Source: Jackrogersella multiformis
Taxonomy: Eukaryota > Ascomycota > Sordariomycetes > Xylariales > Hypoxylaceae
Assembly (NCBI GenBank): GCA_902806575.1
Contig: CADCXD010000005.1
Span: forward strand, 2,790,001 to 2,854,000
DNA: 64,000 nt
Direction of reading: 5' to 3'
Shown here: positions 12,258 through 24,165 of the stretch, piece after piece
How positions within the stretch are numbered: position 1 is the first letter of the stretch
How the letters are laid out: each line of letters starts with the position of its first letter
The notes under the pieces: model-generated
Seen by the model: only the letters and a program-made list of their open reading frames with translations
What the model was told of the DNA's origin: nothing
Databases searched by the model: none
Made by a program: the position numbers and the translations under genes

Positions 12258-12753
12258 TTACAAGACCTTCTGGATGAGCTCGAGGACGTCGAAGAATGCT
12301 TCGCGGTCAGGCTTAAGTGTTTTAAGACCAAGTCCGACGACGAGAGTACGACGCTCTTCCGAGTCCCGTCTTGCAATGTGACTGGCAATTTGAACGGCAT
12401 ACAGCTGTGCGAGAGACTCGCGCTCTTCTCCGCCGCCGCCAAGTAGTGTTTTTGGCGTTAGATGAGACATAGGTAGCAAAGTAGGATTGGCCAGGGCCAT
12501 GTCTACTGAAGCAGATGATGGGGCCGAGAGCGGGACTTGGATCTATGGTAGAATTAGTAATACGTATTGAGACCAAGATTTAGTCTTTGAAATGAATTAC
12601 CCATTGTGATAGTCTGCCTTCTTGGGATAGAGTAATGAGTATTTTGTCTGAGAAGTGTAAGACCGATGCTTCGGTAGGAATTCCATCAATAGGCCCGGAA
12701 GCTATCTTTGACTTGGCCGGGAATGGCTCTTCAACTACCAGTGAGGCATCCAT
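12258..12753 (-). CDS. Proteasome assembly chaperone 3-like protein
   Basis: A small protein of 145 residues resembling fungal proteasome assembly chaperone 3 (PAC3/Poc3-type), which helps build the alpha ring of the 20S proteasome. Minus-strand exons are 12753-12601 and 12542-12258, with a 58-base GT/AG intron. The recognisable blocks are GIPTEASVLHFSDKILITLS and GRLSQW in exon 1, and HLTPKTLLGGGGEERESLAQ followed by LVVGLGL in exon 2. The start at 12753 was chosen over an upstream in-frame ATG at 12810 because homology begins just after it. The assignment rests on remembered family motifs, so it should be treated as good but not certain. Confidence 0.8.
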
Positions 12754-13172
12754 AGCTTTAAGATGAGAAATCCTTTCTTTGGGGGGTTTTATGCTAGAGC
12801 AACAATTCACAAATTTTAAGGTGTTTAAAGTGATTTGCTTTACTATTGTAAGGATGTAATATTGTCTAAAATGTTGTCTGAAGTGACGGGTGGATGAAGT
12901 TGTTCAGGCAACGTTAATAACTTAATAACTGTAGCGAAGCGTTGGAGTGTAGGTAGGTACAAACTGTAGTAGGTATCTTAGGTACCTAGGTACAATACAC
13001 TAAGGCTAGTCGCATAATATAGTGGACCGCAGTGAGTGGAACTACCCCGCGCTAACCAAATTTGGTGTAATAGAAGAAGTTCTGCCGGGCGGTCAAAATT
13101 TCAATTTCATATTCTTCCTAGAGCATCATTTTCATTTTACATCATCGACAACAACAACGACAACTGTAAAAA
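12754..13172. other. Divergent promoter region with TACCTAGGTA
   Basis: Promoter space between the chaperone (minus) and the helicase (plus). A CCTAGGTA cluster lies at about 12950-12995, and a CAACAACGACAACTG tract just precedes the helicase start codon. Confidence 0.55.
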
Positions 13173-16100
13173 ATGCCAAAATTCGTCCCCCGGCAGAGAA
13201 AGCACAAAGTTATCGCCCGTGAGAAGGCACAGCAGAAGGCACAACAACACGTCATTCAAGATGGCGGCGCTATACCTTCACAACCCGATAGCAATGCGCT
13301 AGAGATTCTCCCAGACTCTCAGAAAGAAGCCCGTGAAACTAAGAGGGCTCGGTTGAGAGAGGAGCTGAGAGGCCAAACTAAAGTGAGCGGCAAAAAGGCC
13401 CAACGACTTGAGAAATACATCGACAACAAGCTCAAAAAGGATGAAAATCGTGTCCTCTTGGCTGAATTGGTAAAAAATAAGATTGATACGAGTTTATTCT
13501 CAAGTAGTCGAAGTCTTGGTCAAGGGAAAGAGACAAAGCGTCAGGCATTCAGTCGTGTCTTAAGGGAACGACGAGCTGGTGTCAGCCAGGACGACGAGAA
13601 TATCCTCTTCGAAACGAGGGATGCACCGCCGAGTGATGAGTCGAACGATGATGAAGATGAGGTTCCATTGAAGACCACCCTGTCCGCAGGACGAAACAGC
13701 CGGATTTTGAAGGATACTACGTTAGTAACGAGTAGTCGCAGTGTAGGCGATGCCAGCAATGTGCAACCGGAAAAGCAAGTGGCGACTGTGGGATCTGGAT
13801 TGAAACGCCCCTTAGAGCTGGACGACGGCGGAAGGCCTGTCATACAAAAGAGGCAAAAGCGTGGTGGTGTAAAATCGAAGATGTCTATGAAGCCACAGTT
13901 TACACAACCCGAAACGGCTTCCGACGACTCAGAGGAGCATCAGGATGGAGACGATGCTAGTGATTTTGATGAATGGAATGGGTTTAGCTCTGATGCCTCC
14001 GCCCACGAACCAGCTGACTCTCGGGAATCTTCAGAAGAGGAGTCCGAAGACGAGTCGATGGACCAAGAGTCCAGTAGTGAAGATGAATCATCTGAAGGGA
14101 AGGATGATTCAAGGATAAAGGAGAGGTCTTCAGCCTTCAAAGCTTGGGCTCACGAGCAGCGCAACGAAGCTCTTGGTTATCAACCCGTCGACAATAATAA
14201 TTCGGTTCTTAATATTACAGTCCCCAAAGATTTCCAACCACGTCCGCTAGAACAAGACCCATTACCCCAGGAGTTACTCCCAACAAAAGACACCGGAAGA
14301 AAAGCCTTTAGTGTTTCAGTTCAGAGGACACCAGAGATTCAGGAGGTGCGGCTGAAATTGCCAGTAGTGGCCGAGGAACAGAAAATCATGGAAGCTATCC
14401 ATAATAATAATGTGGTGATAATATGTGGCGCTACTGGATCAGGAAAAACGACACAAGTGCCTCAATTCTTATTTGAAGCCGGCTACGGATCTTCTGACTC
14501 TCCTACGCCAGGCATGATCGGAGTGACACAACCACGAAAGGTCGCTGCGGTCAGTATGTCGAAACGAGTGGGCCAGGAACTCGGTGATCGGTCGGATACT
14601 GTTGCGTATCAGATTCGGTTCGAAGGCACAGTAGACGACAAGACGGCGGTCAAGTTTATGACAGACGGCGTGCTGCTTCGTGAAGTCTCTAATGACATTG
14701 CTCTTCGCAAGTATTCCGCCATCATAATTGATGAAGCGCACGAGAGGAGCGTCAACACAGACATTCTAATTGGAATGCTCAGTCGAGTAGTTAAACTGCG
14801 GGAGGAAATGTCTAACGAAGAGCCTAGGTTAGCCCCTTTAAAACTAATTATCATGTCGGCTACTCTACGGGTCGATGATTTCATAAGAAACAAAACATTG
14901 TTTCCAATACCACCACCAGTTCTTGATGTCGAAGGTCGGCAACATCCGGTCACAATGCATTTTTCCAGGCAGACTCGTCATGACTACGTCGATGAAGCTT
15001 TTAATAAAATAACGAAGGGGCACCGTAAGCTTCCACCTGGCAGCTTTCTAGTTTTCCTTACTGGACACGACGAAATACAAAGGCTGAGCAAGAAGCTCAA
15101 GCTTGCGACCGGGGCTTTGAACTCTGTCGCTTATCCCAAGGTTCGAATATCTGCCAACGACGCACCGTTGGAAGTGGAGGATATCGACTTTGGAGAAACC
15201 AATGAAATAAATGAAGACGACGGTTTGCCATTTATTGATGAAGAAGAAGATGAGGCTGAGGATGATGCCGAGTTCGATATCTCAGAAGAAGTCGGCTCGG
15301 GGCCCCTGAAGATGCATATCCTGCCGCTATACTCGCTCCTACCAACAAGAGAGCAGATGCGAGTATTTGATGATCCGCCCGAGGGCTCACGAGCGATTAT
15401 AATTGCAACCAATGTCGCCGAGACTAGTTTGACTATACCTGGTATTCGCTACGTATTCGATTCCGGACGATCGAAAGAACGGAAGTACAACAGGGACACC
15501 GGAGTGCAAAGCTACGAGATCGGCTGGATTAGCAAAGCTAGCGCGAACCAACGAGCTGGACGTGCTGGACGAACTGGGCCAGGTCATTGTTATCGATTAT
15601 ATTCATCCGCCGTATATGAGCGAGACTTTGCTCAGTTCGCTGAACCCGAATTGTTAAGAATGCCCATCGAAGGCGTGGTGCTACAACTAAAGGCAATGCG
15701 GCTACAGCATGTAATCAACTTCCCATTCCCAACACCACCAGAACGACAGAGCCTTGCGAAGGCCGAGAAACTACTTCAGTATCTCTCAGCGATTACCGAA
15801 TCTGGCCAGGCAACCCAAATTGGCTTGACTATGGCCAGATTCCCTCTACCACCTCGCTTTGCACGGATTCTTCTCGTTGGGCATCTGCACGACTGCCTAC
15901 CATACACCGTAGCACTTGTTGCGGGACTTTCCGTAGCAGAGGTGTTCATCCCCGAGAACCAGGCGATACCCGCTCTATCCGCCGAGAACGAGCACAGCTT
16001 CCGCACCAACGAGGACGTGGCCGCGGAGAACCGGCAAACTGAAGTGCGACGGAAATTCCACCAGGTCCACAGAAACTTCCGCTCGCTGGACGACAGCTCC

Positions 16101-16844
16101 GACGCCATCAAGCTCCTCCAAGCCGTCGGCGAGTTCGCGCACGACCCCACGGAGCACTGGTGCGAGAACCACTTCGCCCGCTTCAAGGCCCTGCAGGAGG
16201 CGCAGAAGCTCCGGCGCCAGATCACGAGCCTGCTGCAGAAGGACATCCCCGCGTTCGCGAACCTGTCCTTCAAGGAGAAGCTCGACCGCCCGAGCCCCAA
16301 GCAGGTCGCCGCCCTGAAGCAGATGGCCGCCGCGGGCTTCATCGACCAGGTCGCCATGCGCGCCGACCTCTCCCCCTCCCCCCCGGAGCTCTACCGCAAG
16401 CCCCGCCGCGCCATCGACGTCCCGTACGTCCCCCTCCAGCCCGTCGACGCCGACCCCCGCGACCCGCTCGACGGCCTCGTCTACATCCACCCCACCTCCT
16501 CGCTCGCGCACCTCAGCCCAACCGAGTGCCCCGACTTCATCGTCTACGCTCACCTCCAGCGCGCCCCCTCCGCCCCCGACACCGACCCCGCGGCCAAGCG
16601 CCCCAAGACCCGCATGCTCGCGCTGACCGACGTCTCGGGCGCGCAGCTCGCGGCTCTCGCCAAGGGCACCCCCCTGCTCACCTACGGCAAGCCCATCAAG
16701 GAGGTCGCCAAGACCGATAACACCCGCGAGTGCTGGGTCGTGCCCTACCTAAGAGCCGAGGGCGCCGGCGGCCAGGGCTGGCCCCTGCCCGTGCGCAAGG
16801 TCGCGCAGAGGAAGGTCCCCGGGAGGGGCTGGGTTGAGGTGTGA
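13173..16844 (+). CDS. ECM16: DEAH-box RNA helicase DHR1/ECM16 (DHX37)
   Basis: Nucleolar ATP-dependent RNA helicase that, in yeast and human orthologues, releases U3 snoRNA from the small-subunit processome during 18S rRNA maturation. It is a single exon of 1223 residues. The N terminus (MPKFVPRQRKHK) is followed by a low-complexity acidic Ser/Glu/Asp region at about 240-320. Helicase motifs are I GATGSGKTTQ (about 418), Ia TQPRKVAAV, II DEAH (about 519), III SAT (about 560), V TNVAETSLTIP and VI QRAGRAGR (about 792). The HA2 and OB-fold regions follow. An extra acidic insert (FIDEEEDEAEDDAEFD) sits between the RecA domains, as in DHX37. From about base 15940 the third codon positions become almost entirely G/C although the frame and protein stay continuous. 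Confidence 0.95.
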   Translation: MPKFVPRQRKHKVIAREKAQQKAQQHVIQDGGAIPSQPDSNALEILPDSQKEARETKRARLREELRGQTKVSGKKAQRLEKYIDNKLKKDENRVLLAELVKNKIDTSLFSSSRSLGQGKETKRQAFSRVLRERRAGVSQDDENILFETRDAPPSDESNDDEDEVPLKTTLSAGRNSRILKDTTLVTSSRSVGDASNVQPEKQVATVGSGLKRPLELDDGGRPVIQKRQKRGGVKSKMSMKPQFTQPETASDDSEEHQDGDDASDFDEWNGFSSDASAHEPADSRESSEEESEDESMDQESSSEDESSEGKDDSRIKERSSAFKAWAHEQRNEALGYQPVDNNNSVLNITVPKDFQPRPLEQDPLPQELLPTKDTGRKAFSVSVQRTPEIQEVRLKLPVVAEEQKIMEAIHNNNVVIICGATGSGKTTQVPQFLFEAGYGSSDSPTPGMIGVTQPRKVAAVSMSKRVGQELGDRSDTVAYQIRFEGTVDDKTAVKFMTDGVLLREVSNDIALRKYSAIIIDEAHERSVNTDILIGMLSRVVKLREEMSNEEPRLAPLKLIIMSATLRVDDFIRNKTLFPIPPPVLDVEGRQHPVTMHFSRQTRHDYVDEAFNKITKGHRKLPPGSFLVFLTGHDEIQRLSKKLKLATGALNSVAYPKVRISANDAPLEVEDIDFGETNEINEDDGLPFIDEEEDEAEDDAEFDISEEVGSGPLKMHILPLYSLLPTREQMRVFDDPPEGSRAIIIATNVAETSLTIPGIRYVFDSGRSKERKYNRDTGVQSYEIGWISKASANQRAGRAGRTGPGHCYRLYSSAVYERDFAQFAEPELLRMPIEGVVLQLKAMRLQHVINFPFPTPPERQSLAKAEKLLQYLSAITESGQATQIGLTMARFPLPPRFARILLVGHLHDCLPYTVALVAGLSVAEVFIPENQAIPALSAENEHSFRTNEDVAAENRQTEVRRKFHQVHRNFRSLDDSSDAIKLLQAVGEFAHDPTEHWCENHFARFKALQEAQKLRRQITSLLQKDIPAFANLSFKEKLDRPSPKQVAALKQMAAAGFIDQVAMRADLSPSPPELYRKPRRAIDVPYVPLQPVDADPRDPLDGLVYIHPTSSLAHLSPTECPDFIVYAHLQRAPSAPDTDPAAKRPKTRMLALTDVSGAQLAALAKGTPLLTYGKPIKEVAKTDNTRECWVVPYLRAEGAGGQGWPLPVRKVAQRKVPGRGWVEV

Positions 16845-17290
16845 GTGGTGCTTGGCTGTTGTCTTATGAGGTAGGAGGGTAGGGAGAGTAAGGGGGAGTT
16901 GGTATCTACCTACCTGTGATCTGGTGGTTTTGGTGGAAAGGAAGGTCTGCGTATGATACGGCGTTGGGTGTACGCGAGAGAGATGGGACATACGGGATGC
17001 TAAAACCGGATGAATATAATGAATACGCTTGCATATAACCTGTTCTTGTTGATATAGCTTCCTTCGCCTACGATTCATTTCGGGTTAGTGATGGAGTATG
17101 GGCTTTAAGTCTAGGTCCAAGTCTAGTCCTAGGTGAATACCACGTATAGAAACAATAACCTTGATAGACTTCCTCCATTTCTAAGAGAATAACATCACTT
17201 AAACGCCCAAGTTACCTATCTAAGCTATCACGCGCAAGTACTTAAGACGCGGTATTAACGTGTTAATATTATTGAACAGCTCTATCGTAT

Positions 17291-17309
17291 GCACGCACGC
17301 ACGCACGCA
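17291..17309 (+). repeat. (GCAC)n microsatellite
   Basis: Four and a half perfect GCAC units in non-coding DNA. Confidence 0.9.
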
Positions 17310-17485
17310 TATTAAATCAAATACCGCGGGTCTATAGCAATCCTGATCTACTATACAGCCATGCGGCGGTCGCCCTTTGCGGAAACGACGCTTATTATTC
17401 TTCCGGCTCGCGGCCGTCTAATGCGATGCTTATGCTTAACCCCGACGCCTCGAAAGAAAACATTGTAATCTAAGACCCTAACACC

Positions 17486-17508
17486 GGGGGTTGGGGTTGG
17501 GGTTGGGA
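17486..17508 (+). repeat. (GGGGTT)n run, G-quadruplex-capable
   Basis: Four G tracts of at least three bases, each separated by TT, directly downstream of the sacsin-like gene. Such a run can fold as a quadruplex on the plus strand. Confidence 0.75.
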
Positions 17509-17614
17509 ATGCAACCCGAAACTGCTGGCTCTACTACGGGGAGAAGGGGAATTGGAAGCCGTCCAAGTTCGCGGATGGGTCGTCTGCGCGGTGGCCTCGA
17601 CGTACCGGTCGTCT

Positions 17615-20600
17615 CTAACGTTCGCGGTACGGCGGCGGCGGCGGCGCGGCGCCGAACATGTCGATGGCTGAATCGGATTGCAGAGGCCGACTTGACGAAG
17701 ATGGAGCGCCGTATTGGGGCCCAAGGGTTGGATTGGATGGGTTGGTCGCCGGTAGGGCGCTCAATACCCTACTGGTACTGGCCGAGGTTGTCCCTATCAT
17801 TTGTGTTGCCTTGAGCATCATCTTAGGGAAATACTGCTGGATGAACGACTCGCTGCAGGTTGAAGTTAGCATACGATTCAAAGTTATTCATACAAGAGAT
17901 AAATACATACGTGTAGTAACTGTGGTCCGCGTTATGGGGATGGACGAGGTTGTGGGCCAGCTCGTGAGCTATCACAACCCACCACCAGACAGTAGCTGAT
18001 GCCCTGCCCTCTCCCGATTGGTTATTTGCGTGGAGTTCAACGAAGAAGCGGAGGTTGCAGAATATGCTCCCGTCGCGGTTGAAGGCGATCGTGTTACCCC
18101 CTTGCTCGTAGAAGATGTGTAATGCGGATCTATTGATTGAATATACAGTACCAACTTCTACGAGCATCGATGCAAACGAGTTAATGGCTCCATGGTTGGC
18201 CATAAGGAAATTGGCAGGGTTGAAGTCTGGGATTGCGTTGGATACGAATACACGCATTCCGTTCGAGGCGTCGGCTACGAAAAATAGATCCTTTCCTATA
18301 GTATCATCACAATACGTAGCCTGTTCCTTGACTTCCCGAGTTGACGGCGGAGAGTATAGCTGCGATGAGTCATGTGCTCTAGTCGACTTGATGGCATTGA
18401 GAAGGTTCTGCTGAATTATGGCGGGATTTGTGACCTTTCCGTCATTCTTCTTGCCAGACTTAGACGGCTCGTCTGGTGGTAGCTTAATGGGTTCAGTATT
18501 TGTGCCCATGTTATTCTTTGAGTTCTCCTCTGTTTCGTCGGGTGTATCGAAGCCGAATCTCTTGGAGAGATTTGAGAAGAGCCCTTTGGGTTTTGCACCC
18601 CGCGATGTCGATGGTGGTGGCGGCGCTCTATCATCGTCATCAGGAGAGTCAAATGAGCCAGGCATACGGGGCGGTGGAGTCTTGCTATGTTGCTCCCTTG
18701 CCGCTGCACCTATAGCTTCGCCATGCATTCTGAACTCCTCTTCCCGTTCCCTTATTCTAGCTTGCTCGGCATCTAAGGCTTTGCGTCGCTCCTCCTCGGC
18801 TATCCTAGCCTCGGCGGCCTTGGCTCTAAGGATACGGTCGACATTGTACCCACGGCCCCTCAGATCGAGCAAGTCAAGCTTGAGAAACGGCTCGAAGAAG
18901 AAATAAGCCTGCTGACTTGGCCGATTTAGAATCAGTTGGCACACTGCTTGTCCTACTTGGTACATGTCGGGACGACCAGACTCAGCTGCAACGTAAAGAA
19001 CCCAGCCATTCTTACCCCTCGTACTCGCGGCCGATCGCTTTTCGGTATGCGACTGGCTCTGGTCGCGAAGCGATCGACGAAGTGAGACGCCCCGTACAGC
19101 TTCTACGGTTAAGTTGCTCTCAAGCCATTTCGCGTCATGTTTGATGGCATCACGCGTGTATCTGGCGTATTCGTGAACGAAGAGTTTTGAGCGCTCAAGG
19201 ACGTGTTTCCGAAGCCAAGCGGCGCCATCCTGCTTCTCGCTGTGCGGCCCGATTTTGAGATGCTCTTGGACAATATCCGAAAGAGTTTGGGACCCGAGCG
19301 CCATGTAGAAAGATTCTAAGACATCCTCCTCAGGTGCGCACACTAAATGGTCTTTGAACAGGCGGTAGCTGATATAGTCATCAAGAATGACAATGCTAGC
19401 TGGCGTTGCGAGTTGGTATTGTCTGATCGGTGCCTCTTCCTCTTCGTTTTCCGACGTCTTCTCCTTGGAAGGCGCGCTGATCTCCTTGAAAGCTAATAGG
19501 AATGGCGAGGCCTTCATCTTCCTCCATAGTTCCTTATCTCTCTTCAAAGTTGCCATATCCTCGGCTAGGAATCTCAAAAGGCTCAGGTACTTCTCGGAGC
19601 TTTGAAGAACACTAAGCAACCTGGCTGGTTCACCTGCTGCCAATTGAGCAACTTCTAGTTTGGTTGGCTCGGTCTTGGAACCACAGGCGGACAAAAACGC
19701 ATTCGCAGAGCTGCCGAAGTCAACAAAGTCGAAAATCTCTCCGTACATCGTCGAGCTGCCTAAATAGCAATGACGAGGACTTAGCTGAACTTGATTGCTG
19801 GTTTTGCCGCCTGCGCCCGCCAGCGTCTGAGAAATGGACAGTCGTTTCCCTCGGGCGACTGGTACAATAAGGGCGTCGCGAAGCTTCGTGATCGAGTTTT
19901 GTCCCAACTCGTTGATGCGAGTTGAAAAGTATCCAAATAGAGATACAGCTTCCTGGTGAGTCTGAGGGGGTTTGGCAATTAGACGCTCGACGCATTCCAG
20001 AATAGGTGGATCAGTAATAACACCGAATTTCTGGTAGATGATTAGTAGTGATACTTAATCGAAAAAGGAAATAACAGTTCACAAAAAACTTACGGGAGCA
20101 TGAGAATGAAGACCTCTTCTTAGAATGTCAAATCCTAAGACAGCAGCAGCCTCATTCGTAAAACATTGAGACGGGGTCACAAGCTGCTTAGGGTTGCCTT
20201 GTAATGGAAGAAAAGCTTTAGGAGTCGATCCTATATTAAAAGCAGCATAGTGATTACTGTGATGGTAGGAGATGAAGTAGTTCATCGCGTTACTCCTTAG
20301 TGTTGAATCCGATGAGGCCATCATATCTACGAGTTCGGGAACCGACGGATAAGGACGCAAGCCAAGGTCAACCAGAAACTTTCCCTCGGGGCTTCCAGGT
20401 CGTAAGATACCACCCGGCCATTGTATAATCTTCACATCAAGCGGCCGAAGCGGACCTTTCGGTTCATAAAGCTCGGAGACCTTATACAACTGCGCACTTG
20501 GCACAGAAGATTCTTGACCAGATGGTCCTGCTTCTGCTGGGCATATGCGCGATTCCTTGAGCTTTCTAAGGTCATCGACCGGGATGTCTTGTCGCACTGA

Positions 20601-23108
20601 CGCTAAATATTTGATAAGCTCGACGTGACTCCATTTTGCTCGTCCAGGATCTTCGGTCTCTGCTGAACGATTGAGCAAACGTGTGAAAATCGTATCTAGG
20701 TCCACAGTCTTCCTGACACCAATGGCAGTAAGGAATTTGTCCTTAAGTGACGAGCAGCCCTCGATAGTAGGAAGATCATCGAAAAGCTTTACAGTCTGGA
20801 AAAAGGATTCTGTTGGTTTCCTCATGCCAGATTTGGTTGGCATAACAGTATGACTCTGAAGCAAAGACACAATAGTCCCTTTCGAGCCCTGACTAAGGTT
20901 ATCCCAGCTCTTTGACAGCACCGTCAGAATTCGAATCGAAAACTCAGGGGACTTCATCAGATTTTGTCCATCTGGTCTCGTCGAACTAGATTCGATCAGG
21001 AATCGAAGCCAAGGGACGATCTCAAGTGATGCCCACCCTAATGCTTGCAACTCGCTCGAATTGCAGTTTCTAGTGAAATCATAAGGTAGTGTCGTCGGCG
21101 GAATAGGTAAGCCAGCCGGGATCTTGTTTGGACTCAGGTAGTTCTGGATGCTTCCTAGAGCGATAATACCGCCCTGGTCTTCGGCCCCCTCGCTGACAAG
21201 TCCCACGGCAACATCAAGAAGTCTGTCTTTGCTCGATGGGTCAAGCTCTCCTTGAATGGCCTTCTTCCCGGCCCATTGTATGAAGTTGATGAGCTGATCC
21301 TTGTTAAGAGGTTTCCCTGACAACTCCAGTCTGACATCGTCCACAGTTATGGGAGATAGCAAGTCGAACTCGGTCAACTTCTGAACGAAGCCAATAGCTT
21401 CGAGCTCAGAAGGAATTATCGGGATCCCATCAACAAATTTAGCAAGTTCCTGGGAGCCAAGGCGAACCTTGTTAGTCGGAAGTACACCTCGACTACTATA
21501 AATCTCTACGAAGGGGTTCTTGTATGACGTCCAGAATGCTTCTTCGATTATTTGCGAGACGTGACCACTCGGCGTAGAGTCCCCAAACGTGAATGCATTC
21601 AGAGTATGTAACGCCTCGGGCATATATTTGGCCACCTCTTTCGACGTAACGCTGGCGCCCGACGTTCCTACAGCCCGCTGCAGCTTGATTTGCAATTCGG
21701 CCATCTCATTCGAAAAAGCAAGTCGCGTCATAATACCGGCGGCTCGTAGCATTTCAATGTTCCACGTCCTGACCCATCTCGCATTTAGGTCGATCGCCTC
21801 CCGTTCAACGGTAGGGATGACAGAGGGCGCCGAAATATGAATTCCCGCGCCAGTAGTTTGGGTAGTTGGGAATCCAATAAAGATTCGTCCGCCTTTCTTG
21901 CTTGGCAGCACAGATGCAAAGACATCAGTAGCTTTGGAGACAGCCTTGGAGTTTGTAGTACTCTCCGAAGCCTGCGTCTCGTCGTATGAGGATGTTAAGA
22001 TCGATAGCTTGGCTACCTTGGGCGGAGGCTTTTTAGTAGCTCGCTCTAATTCCGCAGAGAAATTAGCAGAAACCGACGTCCTGATCGCGGCAGTAGTCAC
22101 TCTAAGAAATATGCTGCTCGATGATAGAACGGTGATGTCTTCAGATATTGCATCTTGAGCAGCTTTCTCCTCCCTTGCTGCTTTGCTAGTCTTCGAAGTA
22201 GAGGTGTTGGATGTTAGCCTGGAGAAGAAACTTCGCAATGAAGGTATTTCCGAATTACCAAACCCATAAGCCTCGCCTTTTGCCGCTGTTGGTACTTGGG
22301 GTTTCCATCCGATAGCGCTCATAAAAGAAGCATCGATCTGTGCGCTTGCTCGTTCAACACTCTGCACCTTCATGAGACGCTCTTTGGTGGTCGTCTCGAC
22401 ATCTCTAGATAGAGCAACTTCGACGCTAGGGCTGGTCTTCTTTTGTAGGTGGAGGATCTTGTAGTCGTCGATCCAGAATTCAATGTTCTGCAGTGCTACG
22501 AATGTCAAACTCGTAGCCAGAAATTGACCAACGGACAGGAGATTAGGTAGTGTTGTCGTCGCATTCCGGTAATCCAGGACAAAGGCGGTGTCTGGGGTGC
22601 ACTGGTCTTCGGGAAGTTGTAGTTTTCTCGTAAAGAGGGCGTTCCCCTTCCAGTAGAATGCCATGGCCTCCTGACCCGAGCTCACGAAGGGCTCCTCACA
22701 ATCAGCGAAAACGCTATAAAAGCCTACACCAAAAGCACCGATCTTAGTCTCGTCAGGGTTACCCTCGGCGATCCTCTTCAGCCTTCCCCAGTCAGTCTTA
22801 GTGAAGGGCTGGCCATTATTCTGAACGACGAGTCGGCGGAGGGTATGATTCGTGATAATGTGTTTCAGTATTTCGGATCGATCTGTGGTGGTTGGTAAGG
22901 GTACTTGAGTCGAAGGTAGGGTTTCCCACTTGATCTTTACGGTGGTAGCTTGAGCGTCGGCGGCATTCTGAATGAGTTCTCGTAATGTGGTCCATTCACC
23001 CGAGTATCTTGCTAGAACTTTGTCGATGAGGGCTCGAGTATCGACAGTTACCGCCTCTTCATCTTCGCCATCTCGCAGGGCCGCAGCCCGGAGTTTTCCA
23101 TAATCCAT
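17615..23108 (-). CDS. Sacsin-like GHKL ATPase with C-terminal HELAH motif
   Basis: A very large protein of about 1790 residues with an Hsp90-like GHKL ATPase domain at its N terminus, of the sacsin/DUF3684 type. Minus-strand exons are 23108-20094, 20030-17911 and 17852-17615, all in phase. The ATP site is visible: ELIQNAADA at 44-52, QNNGQPF at about 97-103 and GAFGVGF at 124-130. A charged, coiled-coil-like stretch (KAAEARIAEEERRKALDAEQ) and a Pro/Ser-rich linker lie in exon 2. Near the C terminus is HELAH (about 1694-1698) followed by NLVHPHNADH, a HExxH zincin-like arrangement. The last exon ends in a low-complexity tail with a proline run. A chaperone-like role is inferred from the family; whether the HELAH site binds zinc is unknown. 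Confidence 0.85.
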
Positions 23109-24165
23109 TGTCGCGGTCGAGTATCGAGTACGTGGTTTCTTAGGAGTACATTATGGTAATAAAGGATTGAAATATTAAAAATTTACAAGAAAGAGAGAGA
23201 GGGAGATGGAGGGAGAGGGACAAGGTATTGATTGGTAGGTATTTATGATAATATTATTAAAGGGATTCGGAAACGAGAAGCGTGTCGAGTGTTCTGGTGT
23301 TATGGTGGTGTTCTGTCGAGAAGTTATCAAATCCTAAAGTGGCAATTGCTGAGACGAGAGACGAGAGACGAGACCGCTACATGGAAATCAGCTCCCTAGG
23401 GCACGAACCGATGTTGCTTAGGTAATTTCTAGAAACAAAACACCATTGACACAGAAGATTTGATCAAATCCCTCGCTTACAAATGTAAAAGAAATGCACG
23501 CGTCCGACGTCAGGAACGATGGAACTATGAACAACAAAAAAACTTCGAAGGTTTGTACTATGTAGGTATGGCATGTTATGTAAAGTTCGACACTCGACTT
23601 GATTCGTCTTAGCTTTCCTAGATGATGCATGTCTCGCCCCAGATTCCAGGCACTGATGGGCACGTACCTAGGTACCAACAAGCTAACGTGAACTCTAAAC
23701 TCCACTAACTCCGCATCCCACCTACCTCCAGCTATCCATGGATCTTAACTGGAGGATAAGCTGGAGCACATGCCTAGGAGGTACGCACCAATTCTGTACT
23801 AATTCAGCCCTACGGGCACCTTACTATCCACATATGCGAGTACCTATCGTAGACAATCAAGTACGAGCTTTCAAAGACAAACTGTTACAGTAGGTATTCT
23901 ACCTATTCATTTTATGGGTACTATGGTAGGTGTCACTCGATGAAATTTGGAACTTAAAGACTACCTAGGTACATACAAGATTTGAATGTCAAGGCTGCTT
24001 ATGCTCTTAAACACACCATAGAAGAGTCTCGATATAGGTAATTTATACGCAGCGCATGATCTCCGATACCAAACTAGCTACCCCCTAGGTACCTAGCAGA
24101 GTTAACCCTCAGTAGATTAAACCTAACGATACAATAAACGAATGATGGTGTCTGGTGTCTGGTGT
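23109..24165. other. Intergenic, sacsin-like promoter and CCTAGGTA elements
   Basis: No gene seen. A GAGA-rich purine tract lies at about 23190-23220, next to the sacsin-like start. CCTAGGTAC elements lie at about 23665, 23965 and 24085. Confidence 0.55.

Larger units (their letters stand above)
16845..17614. other. Intergenic between convergent genes; simple repeats
   Basis: No gene seen. It holds a GCAC tetranucleotide run (17291-17309) and a G-rich GGGGTT run (17486-17508) just past the 3' end of the sacsin-like gene. Confidence 0.6.

Noticed and set aside
15975..16720. Long overlapping ORFs on both strands (192 and 186 residues) inside the helicase gene
   Set aside because: They arise from the GC-rich third positions of the real frame, are low-complexity Arg/Pro/Gly or Val/Glu/Gly strings, and match no family.
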